Source: Melitaea cinxia (taxonomy: Eukaryota > Arthropoda > Insecta > Lepidoptera > Nymphalidae). Taken from it: 64,000 nucleotides of DNA. Numbering within the stretch: position 1 is the stretch's first letter; each line of letters opens with the position of its first letter. Positions 1 through 11,000 of the stretch are shown piece after piece. Made by a program: the position numbers and the translations under genes. A model generated the notes under the pieces. That model was not told where the DNA came from, ran no database searches, and saw only the letters and a program-made list of their open reading frames with translations. The stretch lies in NCBI RefSeq assembly GCF_905220565.1, contig NC_059417.1:8790518-8854517 (forward strand). Reading direction: 5' to 3'.

Positions 1-1645
1 CTTTTATACAATTGTAGGTAGGTATTGTTTATAAAGCTAAGATGTGTACGTTACGTGTAATGTGTCACAGTTGTATTTAATTTAAAATAAAATCACCTAC
101 ATTGACTGAGAAATATTGAGGTAATATTACAACTGTTCTGAAATTTGAGTAAGTTGGACCGACCTTCTGAGGGTCTGCTGTGTTTGTAGTGGGGTAGCTA
201 TCAACGCGTTTGCAGTGCTAGTATTGCGAGAATAGGCTTATCTTATCCGATGGGCCGCATGCTTGTTTACCTACTATCAAATGTTTATAAAAATACCATC
301 TTTATAATATATTGATTTATACTTACTTAAATCTTTTACGAAGGACTAGATGCTTCCCGTAGTTTTTTCTCGTGCACAATTACTGCTACTGTTTCGCTAG
401 GCCTAGTGAGACATTCAATGGCATTTATGCTAATGTTCTAATCATGAAATGATTATTGAAATCGATTAAGCAGTTTCGAAATTTGTCTTTTAGATACAAC
501 AGAACTTTTCCATTTGTGGTATTAGTGTAGGTTTGCCCAAGTGAATAAATATGTTACGAAATTTTTTGTAGCAACGGACATTAACAATCAAAAGGTTGAC
601 CTCCTGATGCTTAGGGTTCGCAGCAGCTTAAATACACTTAATGTATGAGAGAAGTTCCTTAAGCGGAATAGTAACGAAAATGTTAGCTAAAGTTAATACT
701 AACTGAATAGTGGACATTTTGGCTCTGAACTGAACTCTTCACCCAAAACACAGGTACATGCTTTAGCAAATACAGTTAACAGCTTATTAAAGACAGGAAT
801 ATTAGGGTAGATGTATTTTAAGAGTAGGAACTCTCCTTAGCACATGGGTAAAAACACCTAGCGAAAGCTGATACAGTAAGTATAGCTTATTAGGGTAAGT
901 TCTAGTGTAAATTCAGAAGCCAGGATATTGATGAGTAATCAAGGTTTTACTTCTTTTCTTTGGCGCATGAGGGTAAAATTTTTACGGATGAAACGGCAAA
1001 GTTTTTGTCGATGGCGCTGGAACGGAAATTTAAAGCTTTAGATTTGTATAAATATAAATGAGACTTAAAAATTAGTTTGCCAAAGAAGTTTCACTTCTGA
1101 CATGTGTACTTTGTACGCACGCACTTTTTTTAAATTAAAATTTTACATCTACATCTTATTTTACACATTCTATAGAATATATAAAATAACAATGTGTAAA
1201 ATAATATGAGGAAAACTTGAAGAATCTCACACAAAATATCTTGTAGAATGTTTGGCAAATATATAAGTAAAATTAAAATGGTCTTTGAAATCGTAGGTAC
1301 CTACTAAAAGCATCTACAAAATTGATGTGAAGAACTTTTAGTTAAGCTGTTAATTCTCTTTATTAGAATCATGCTAATTTATTAATATTATAAATGAAAA
1401 CAACAGCATAATATTACGATAATTTAATCAGGACATCAAATAATATGTATCATTCCAGAATACATAAATAATTTAACAATTCAATTGATTATATCGCATC
1501 GTTTTACACTTACAATTAATGTTAGTCATATAATAACGATAAAACATTAGGATAACTATAAATAGAATATCAAGACAGGGACCAGCCTGTTGGGACTAAT
1601 AAAACTTATATTCTAGATAAAAAATGACGAAGGATTTTACTTACA

Positions 1646-1648
<3 letters not shown>
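1..1648. other. AT-rich non-coding sequence
   Basis: No ORF of note, no repeat I recognise and no splice-supported exon. If the NWD gene extends past 4784 by using the internal donor, a last exon could be here, but I could not find one. Confidence 0.5.

Positions 1649-1688
<40 letters not shown>
1649..1688. repeat. (AC)n microsatellite
   Basis: About twenty uninterrupted AC units. Confidence 0.97.
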
Positions 1689-1690
<2 letters not shown>

Positions 1691-2445
1691 ATTTCTCAAA
1701 GATTAAATAGCGCTTGTTTAAGCGATTGATGATAAAATTTACCTGCTAGATATGTCGCTAGTAGGTATAATCAGTTACTTTCAACTAATAAACTACAAAT
1801 TTGGATTTATTTTTGGTTTTAAAGGTGCGAATAACACTGGCTGCTAAAATTTAGTTTGATGATTTAAAAGAAAAACATATCTAAAAGTCTTATCTACTGG
1901 ATACCGTTATACATCAGATAGCATATTTAAATGACATTGTATGATTTTGTTAAACCTTAATTTATAAATCGTAAAGGTAAGAAATAGCTACATTTTTTTT
2001 TATATGGCTACAATTGGTCTTTTTAATATATTGTTACACAGGACATTAAATAGATTGTACATATAGTATAATAATAATAAATAATTTAAGTAACTTTTAA
2101 AAAGATATAAGAATAAAAATTAATAAATATTATTTAAATATGGCAGCGAGATACAGACTAAAATAATCACAAATTTTTAAATTAAAGCTTTATTAATTCT
2201 GTGCGCGTTCTGTTTAGAATCCAGTAAAAAAAAGGTAAACACATATCTAAAAAAAGTTGTAGATTTGCATTACATAAATTTGGGTAAAAAAAGTACATAT
2301 GATACTATTTGTATTCTATAGCTTTGAATTTATGAATAAATTCTTGTGCCTTCGCTTAACATTATACAAAAAAAAAAGAATATATATACATATAATACAT
2401 ATATAATACATATTTAAAATAAAAACAAATAGCGATTATATATAA
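1689..2445. other. AT-rich non-coding sequence
   Basis: Long A/T runs and short AT repeats. No coding signal seen on either strand. Confidence 0.5.
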
Positions 2446-2653
2446 GAGGGTGTTCAAGTTTTACGTAACGCAAATTTTAAAGATTTTAGATCACCCCTCC
2501 CCCATGTAACGCGCCGTAACGTTTCCTCTCCCCTCCCATAAGCGTTACGTAACACTCAACTGACCATTTCTACTCAAATGCAACCACAATGTTGCGCAAA
2601 CTACCGGATAGTCGCTAAAATATATCGCGTTTGCGGAATATTATATAAGGACA

Positions 2654-2743
<90 letters not shown>

Positions 2744-2935
2744 AAAAGGGGTATAAGCAAAAAGGGTTGCCAACTTGGGAGATTTTAATACCCGACTTTT
2801 TTTATTTAAATAAATAACAATGTTATGTAACATTTTGTTCGAGCCCCCTTCCCACCCCTGTAACGCATCGTAACGTTTTACAACCCCCCCTCCCCCTACC
2901 CCCAAATTACGTTACGTAATACTTGAACGCCCCCT
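2446..2935. repeat. TIR MITE with an (AT)n core
   Basis: The left end reads GTGTTCAAGTTTTACGTAAC and the right end, on the other strand, GCGTTCAAGTATTACGTAAC, an inverted terminal repeat of about 30 bp with few mismatches. Inner copies of a CGTAACG-type motif flank the centre. The centre is replaced by about 86 bp of (AT)n at 2656-2741. No ORF apart from the Tyr/Ile repeats the microsatellite creates. Confidence 0.85.
2656..2741. repeat. (AT)n microsatellite inside the MITE
   Basis: Uninterrupted AT dinucleotides. It explains the Tyr-Ile repeat frames read here on both strands. Confidence 0.97.
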
Positions 2936-4350
2936 AACTGCTTAACTTAATTAAAAAATTAATACAATTATTTTACAATTTCCAGGCTAAAAAAATTAAT
3001 AATTTTGAATTTTATATTATAATATTACAAATGAATATTAAACACTAGTAGCATAGATAAAAAAATCTAAGATTATCTATGATATATGAAATGGATTTTA
3101 GTGCTACGATTCGGCCACACTGGTTGAACGTAATTTCTAACCATCATACCGGTTGTGTGTCCGAACCATATGGAAGAGAAAATGATGCAATAAATCACAT
3201 ATACCTCAATCGCTTATAATTACTAGTATTTAATATTAAACATTACAGAGAATTTACTAAATACAATTAATATTTATTATTATAATTTAATTAATAAGCG
3301 TAATAGATCAAAACATTAATGTTTTTTATTTATTTATTTACTTAGTACTGATAACTTAGTTGGGCGCAACTTTTCCAATCCTGATTAGTTATCTTATTTT
3401 TCTTATACGTTAAAGTGGCAGTATGTTTCCTAATTGTGCCCTGCGTGTAGTTTTTTTTTTAAGTATTAAAAAGGAAATTTGGACTTTTTATATATAGTAA
3501 CTTATCTAAAATTGACATGTGAACAGTTTTGTTACACAAGTTAAAATAGATCGTGCTAGTTGGCGACAATAAAATAACGATGTTACTATTCGTCCCCTTC
3601 TAATTCAACCTCTAAGCAAAGATTGTTGAGCTTTTAAAGTAAAGATTTTGTCTCAGAAAGAGTTACTTTATTCGGTAGATCTATATAACTGATGTAGTAC
3701 AGTGCTTAATACAATGGAAACTACCTTATTACTTTATCTATTCATATTTTTTTGTTCTTTCAACATCGATGGGATACACTGTAGTAATTTAGAATGGTTA
3801 AGATTACATAATTACATCAAAAATATTTAGTGCTATGTAATACAAAAATATAAGTGAAAATAAACAGAAATCAGTTCCTCAATATAATATCAATGACGTT
3901 TATGGTTTTTGTCAATGGCGTATCAAGGGCTATTTTTCAGGTGGGTTCTTGGTGGTCTGATTTTTTAGGTGTCCAGCCTAGAATTTTTGTAATCCAAAAT
4001 CCTAGTGTAGACACTAGAAAACACTTAGCATGGCCCACTTGCCCCCCTTATATATACGCCTATAAATTTTATATAAATGTACACGCAGGGTTAGGAAAGT
4101 CGGTCAGCGATCAACACTTAATTACTTTGTACCCTCTAGGCCTCAAAACGAAATAAAAATAATTGAGCAAACGATTTAACATAGTTCTCACATGTGACGG
4201 TAAAATTCTGCAATTATAAAAGTTTTGTTTCGTACGAGAAATATTTTAAAATATAACTTTCAGGAATATTACCCATTGATGATATTGCATTACGTTGGAG
4301 CCACACGTGAGAAAACCAAAAAATATTTGTGACCAACATTGAAATATGTC
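2936..4350. other. AT-rich non-coding sequence, probable 3' flank of the NWD gene
   Basis: One 100-codon frame at 3854-4156 (+) has no recognisable domain and unremarkable composition; I treat it as chance. Nothing else is supported. Confidence 0.45.
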
Positions 4351-4356
4351 TTTATT
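4351..4356 (-). terminator. Possible polyadenylation signal of the NWD gene
   Basis: The minus strand reads AATAAA about 430 bases downstream of the TGA at 4784. It is the first exact hexamer I found in that direction. Such hexamers are common by chance in this AT-rich sequence. Confidence 0.3.
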
Positions 4357-4783
4357 CAATAGAAAGCGTTTTTGTCTTTATAATAAAAAAATAATAAATA
4401 AAACCTTCAATTTTACAAAACTTAACAACGAGTGCTAGTGAGACTGTATCTATTTGTGGTTTATCTTTCCGCCCAGATGACACTTTTTAAAATTTGTAAA
4501 ATTGAAAAAGAAAATAACAGTAGATAAACGTTTTAAAACATTCGTGCTAATTGACAGCACAGCGCTACCGGCGCCAATATAAACAAAATTTTGAGGCCTG
4601 CCCCTTAACGAAAACGTGTGACCAGCACACCATTATGTTAATTAAATATTATCAACATTGAAATTTTTAATAATTTTACATCAAAACATAATATTTTGTT
4701 GCATGAAATATGTTAATATATTTTACACTTATTACACGTAACCACTTATTATTGCTAACGAGTTTTGTTATAACCTGTCGCGA

Positions 4784-5022
4784 TCAAGTGTTTTCCATTC
4801 CCCTGACGTCAAAGGTCTTACCCTCGTGTTCTGGTTGTCCGTAGGCTGAGTCGTCGTATTCGCATTCCTTGCCATTCTTCACAGATTCCACCGTTGGGCC
4901 GTACAGTTTCACGCAGAGGATCTCCTTATAGTTCTCCAAGGCCAACGCCAGGACTGATCCGCCTAAAAGTACCTCACATGATGTTATTCTTTCCGGCGGT
5001 GTGTAGACTGCTATTAGCTTAC
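4784..5022 (-). CDS. NWD gene last visible exon: final WD blade and tail (residues 1229-1306)
   Basis: Acceptor TTATCCACAG. It encodes KLIAVYTPPERITSCEVLLG, ALENYKEILCVKLYG and an acidic tail, ending at TGA 4784-4786. A good donor (GAGG|GTAAGA at 4821) lies inside it, 35 bases before the stop. If that is used, the exon ends at 4822 and the C-terminus continues in an exon not seen here. Confidence 0.85.
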
Positions 5023-8000
5023 CTGTGGATAATAATTCTAATTAGGTACTGTCATATATAGTCCGATCAATCTAAGCATTCGAAGGTACATAAATTCACA
5101 TAAAACTGAAAGAAAGTAAAATTTTTCAAAACATAATTAGAAACAACATTTCAAAATTCCCCATTGTTCCGGTACATGGAAAAAATTGACTCGAGGTCAA
5201 TGGTCAAAAAATATGTTTTTCGTGATTTTCTTCAACTATATATAGCGCGAGGGCGGATTCAGGACGGAGGACAGCAGCACGGCGCCGGCGCGCGCCAGCC
5301 GCAGCAGCGACGGCGCCGCCACGTGTGTGTGAGAGTGTGTGTGTGTTTGTGTGTGCGCGTACCGGTGTGCAGGTCCCACAGGCGCACGGACAGGTCGCAC
5401 GCGCCGAGGTCGGAGGACAGCAGCACGGCGCCGCCACGTGTGTGTGAGAGTGTGTGTGTGTTTGTGTGTGCGCGTACCGGTGTGCAGGTCCCACAGGCGC
5501 ACGGACAGGTCGCGCGCGCCGAGGTCGGAGGACAGCAGCACGGCGCCGCCACGTGTGTGTGAGAGTGTGTGTGTGTTTGTGTGTGCGCGTACCGGTGTGC
5601 AGGTCCCACAGGCGCACGGACAGGTCGCGCGCGCCGAGGTCGGAGGACAGCAGCACGGCGCCGCCACGTGTGTGTGAGAGTGTGTGTGTGTTTGTGTGTG
5701 CGCGTACCGGTGTGCAGGTCCCACAGGCGCACGGACAGGTCGCGCGCGCCGAGGTCGGAGGACAGCAGCACGGCGCCGCCACGTGTGTGTGAGAGTGTGT
5801 GTGTGTTTGTGTGTGCGCGTACCGGTGTGCAGGTCCCACAGGCGCACGGACAGGTCGCGCGCGCCGAGGTCGGAGGACAGCAGCACGGCGCCGGCGCGCG
5901 CCAGCCGCAGCAGCGACGGCGCCGCCACGTGCCCGCGCAGCGTCAGCCGGCAGTTGCCTGCGGGCGACACTGCTATGAGCGCTGGCTGCGCGACTTCACT
6001 TCGGTATTTTATGATTTTATTTAATGACTACTAAATATTTTTACATTTTTTTTGTACAGTACACACGCTTGATTTAGAGAGTAAGCTAATGAATACGTGA
6101 CGAGAGGATTACGAAAAGTGTGATCGGGCGAGGCATACGGAAGTTAAGAGCAAGATGTAAGTTAGTGAAGATAGAAAGAGAGAGAGAGAGAGAGAGAGAG
6201 TTACGTTTCGTATATTACCCTACAGGGTCAACTAAAGAGTTTTTACTTTAATCGTATGGTCTGAAGCACACTCGGTTTTTCTTCATTTGCGACACGATGC
6301 GTAAATTTCTCTTTGTTACTGAGTGCTCAGGACGTGCCGATACCAATATTCCAACTGGCTCTTTTCCACCCCAGTAGTGCAAAGGCCTTTATGCTGCAGG
6401 TTTACTGAAGGTTAACTGAGGTAGGGTACAGCAGGAAATTTCCTTCTACTGGGCATAGGCCTCTTTCCCCATGTAGGAGAAGGATCAGAGCTTAATCCAC
6501 CACGCTGCTCCAATGCGGGTTGGCGGATATATTCCCTACTATGAGTAAGGATCGCTATCAGGTGTACATGATAACAACAGGGACCGACGGCTTAACGTGC
6601 TCTCCGAGGCACGGTGGGGAGACCCACAAGGACTGCACAAACGCCCAGACCACGGCAAACACCTTTATGGCCAATACAAATGTTTGTCATGTGCGGGGAT
6701 CGAACCCGCAACCGCCAGCGCAACGGGTACAATCCATGGCTGTAACCGTTGCGCCAACGCGGCTTCTGTTGTTTTAGTAACTACTAATACACTATAAGAA
6801 AAGTTTTAGATAATATCTTGCTTATAGTTCACTTCATTAAATAATTAATCTGGTAAATGATGAAGCGTCTTCAATGACAAGTACTTTTGCAACCCAACAT
6901 ATTAAATGTTCCTTTGCTAAAACTATTTAATATTTTCCGTCCCTAAAAAAACTTCTATTACTCATGCAACTGACCAGTAACTAGATCCCAAACTAAGATC
7001 CTGGTATCAGCCAGTCCGGATACGACGCAGCCATCAACAGAGCTGATAGCGAGAGCCACGGTGTCGCAGCCAGGCTTCCATTTCTTGAACAGCGTCCCGG
7101 ACTGCAAGTCGTACACTACGATGAAGTTAGGACTTGGTTCATCCAGCTCACGTGACACCACACACACGTATGACCCTGGGAGGAAAATTGTCAGCATTAA
7201 AAACATCAATCTTTGTTAGATAAATAAATGCTACACACTCAACGGCCCGCAGTATGATTTTCTCTTGTGTCGGGGGTCCGGAAACACACACAACACACAA
7301 GCACAACGCCCAGACCACGAAAACATCTATATGGCCGATACAAATTTCTGTCGTGAGCAGGAATCGAACCCGCGACCGCCAGCGCAACAGCCAATGCTAT
7401 GACCGCTACGCCAACGCGTCGTCAGATTGATCTCATGTGTTATTTTATTTCAGCTAGCTCTCGGTTTGATATTTAAAGGCTGTGAATATAATTTGAAAAA
7501 TCTTTTCTATAAGAACTAATAATAAAGCCACGACATTTGATCTATAGGTGATATTATCTGTCCTAGGTAAACATACTCCATTACGTATTCCAGTTTTTGT
7601 CCATTGACAGTTATGTCTTCAAGTGCTGAGTTTGTCATTAATTTTGTTTTACTTGAATTTATTTGAAGGCCTACCTCTAGGCTTTTTTTTGCTAGAGTTT
7701 GTACCATTATCTCGAGTATTCTTGGGTTTTCCTCAAATATAACCAAGTCATCAGTAAATCTTAGGTGAGTTAATCGTGATCCGTATATGTTTAGCCCTAG
7801 TTGATCCCATTAGAATTTTCTAAACATTTGCTCTAGTACTACCGAGAAAAGCTTGGGTGATAGTGGGGCCTGACTCCCCTGTTTATCGGAAAAGAATCAC
7901 CCAAAGACACTATTTTGACTCTACCTTTACTTTCGTTATGTATATTTCTAATGACATTTACATATGTAGTCTGGTCCCCCTGTTCTCTATGACCTTGCCA

Positions 8001-11000
8001 AATAAATTCATATTTGAGACTCTCGAAGGCTTTTGAGTAGTCTATGAAGGCCAGGTAGATGGGTTTGGCTGGGCTTTACTTGGCAGTTTTGGTTATCGAA
8101 TGTATTTTGTATTTTTTTTCTGTGTGTGACGTGTTTAATGAGCCTAACTCCTGCCTCTTTCTTTTATCTCTAGATTTGGTTTCTGGATTTTTCACTATTA
8201 CTTTATAATACTTGATATAAGAACTACTAAGGCACTAAATTAAGATTATACATAACATTTTTGCGGAGATCTGTTCAGATTTTAGCAAAATCGACATAAA
8301 CACCTTAAAATTAAGGTCTAAAAAGAAGATTAAGTGCTGAAAATACATTTTATCTATATTACAAAGAAACCAAATCTGAGTTATAAAATTTGAAAATTAA
8401 TATACAAGGAACCAATATACCTTCATAAGTAATCGCCGCTTTTGAGGTAATGAAGTCGTGGTGAGGTATTCGAAGGTCGTAAAGTAGCTTGCGAGAGGTT
8501 AGAGACCATACCAGCAGCGGAAACGGCTTCTGAGTCTCGTCACCGCAGACTAATATTCTGAAAGATAATAATTATGAACTGTTAAGATAAAAATGATTAA
8601 GTTTCAAGTATATTAATGTTAGAGGAATTATTTATGTTTTTTTAAAACATTTTACAAGCTCTAATGAACACAGGAAGAAACTGAAAACAATTACTCTTCA
8701 CAAAATCCAAATTTTCAATATAATTTTTGAGATTGTAATTCTGATAGGTTATCCAACCTTTATACCAGAATATAACAAAACAAACTTTTATATAAAAACG
8801 TAAAATAATAATAATAATAATAATAATAATATACTTTATTGCACATTTAAATAAAGAACAAAATTAAAATTACAAGCAATTATAGTAACAAATTGTACAA
8901 CCAGGCGATCTTATTGCTAAAAAGCAATCTCTTCCAGACAACCTGATAATGAAAGGGATATTGCTTTTCAGATGGGCAGGTGGTATACAGATTTAAATAA
9001 GTAAAAGAAAAAAAAATAGAATATATAACAATTATATATACATATACATTATACACATACGTACGCAATAAAAAAAATAAAAACATTTACATACACACTA
9101 ATATATAAATAAATACAGTAATCGTATAATATATAGATTCATGGCAAATTTAATGATCTTTTATCAATTGAATGTAGTGAGTTTAAAATAATTATAGACT
9201 GAGGTAATATGCTTTCAAATGCTTCTTAAACAGAAACAAACTTTTAGCTCGTCTTATGGCCACGGGTAAGTCGTTCCATAGCAAAACAGCTTGCACAGCA
9301 AAGGAGTTTTTATAAAAGTTTGTTCTGTGAAGGGGTACACGCAGCTTAAGGTTTTCTGATGACCTTAAAATTTCACTATGTGAACCAAGGAATTCGAACT
9401 TATCCTTTAGGTAAACAGGTGTTGACGGATGAAATAGTACACAGTACAGAAGAGACAATATATGAGAATTACGGCGAAGACGAATGGGTAACCAGTTCAG
9501 TTTTTTACGAAATTCCGAAATGTGGTCATATTTACGCAAGCCAAATATGAACCGAATCGCAACATTTTGAAGTCGTTCAAGTTTATTTAACTGATATTCA
9601 GTGAGGTTGAGATAGCATACGTCAGCGTAGTCCAGAATCGAAAGCATAAGTGAATTCGCAAGCGCAATTTTGGTTGGAATAGGGAGAAAGTTACGTAAAC
9701 GTCTCAATGACCCCGCAGCAGCAAACATTTTCCTACTCACTTCACTAATTTGGTGAGTCCAGGATAATGCTTGATCGAAGTAGATACCAAGGTTCTTCAC
9801 TTTGTCCAGAAAAGGTAGTTTAACACCATCAAAAGAAATAAGAGGCAAATTTGTATAGTCAATTTTTGAAGTAATTTTCTGACTACCGATCAGGATTACT
9901 TGACTTTTTGATGGGTTAACCGTAAGACCATATTGCTTACACCATTCGGAGACAGTAGCCAAATCTGAATTAATCGCAGCTATAGTGTTAGGAAGATTCT
10001 CAAGATTCGAAGTTAGGTAAAGTTGGAGGTCGACTGCATATAAGTGGTAGAGAGAATTTAAATTGAAAGTAATAGAGTTTATGAAAATAGAAAACAGGAG
10101 AGGAGACAGCACACCACCCTGCGGAACACCGGCTTTGACGTCACACCAGTCAGAAAAACTTTCGTCAAATTGTATGCGCTGCCGACGTCCTTGCAGGTAA
10201 AAAAGATGTGCGTTACGTTAAGTCTGAGTCACAGAGTATCTGCAGTGTGTATCTGCAAGACCTAACCCAATTGAAGATTTCCATTCTATATTACAACGGA
10301 AGTAACTTCTATTTAAAAATAAATAAATACCTTCCATCGCCCGAAACAAGGAGGGAATTAAGGAATCGGTCTTCACCGGCTTTGAATGTAGTCACGCAGT
10401 CTCCTAGACAAACAAAAATATAAGATTAATAAATAAACTTAGTCTTTTAAACTGAACGAAATACAAATAAACAGGTTTTCTGTTACGAAATTCTAAAATG
10501 TACCTCAAAGACAAAATCTTGGACATTTTTGATTCTGTCGTTAAAATTGTATCTACATATATATTGGCTTTTATTTATTAAAACTTGTAATCTTATACTC
10601 AAACACCTGGCAACATGGAACTATCTAGATTCCATATCTGTATAGAAAAATATATCCCTATACTAGAAAGTCATACCCTATGTTATCGAAAGTCAGATCT
10701 TTTAACATTTTATTGATAAATTGTTCTAAATGTCTCATTATTATTTTTTCCTTTACCCAGAAGACACAGCTCGACTGGAGAAGTACTTACAAATTTCATA
10801 AAACAACTGCCAAATAATATTCATTTCTCTAAGGCCGTGTTATATTCTTATAATGAGTAAGCTACGGTAATCGCTCACCATCTTGCAGACCCTTGTTAGC
10901 CACCATTGTTGTAAAAAAAATGCTCACCAGTTTCGATGTTCATCAGGTTGACGTACATCCGGTTGCGAGAGAGTGCGACCAAGTGCTTCGAGTCGTGGAG

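Noticed and set aside
2578..2905. Tyr-Ile repeat proteins on both strands
   Set aside because: Translation of (AT)n inside a MITE.
3854..4156. 100-codon plus-strand ORF
   Set aside because: No domain, no splice context and composition like the AT-rich background.
5262..5930. Regularly spaced repeats resembling a CRISPR array
   Set aside because: The whole 115-bp unit is repeated with no unique spacers, and the genome is eukaryotic.
5204..5970. Long open frames (170-244 codons) on the minus strand and several on the plus strand
   Set aside because: They are read-through of the 115-bp array, which lacks stops. Only the first 135 bp (5823-5957) is supported as an exon.
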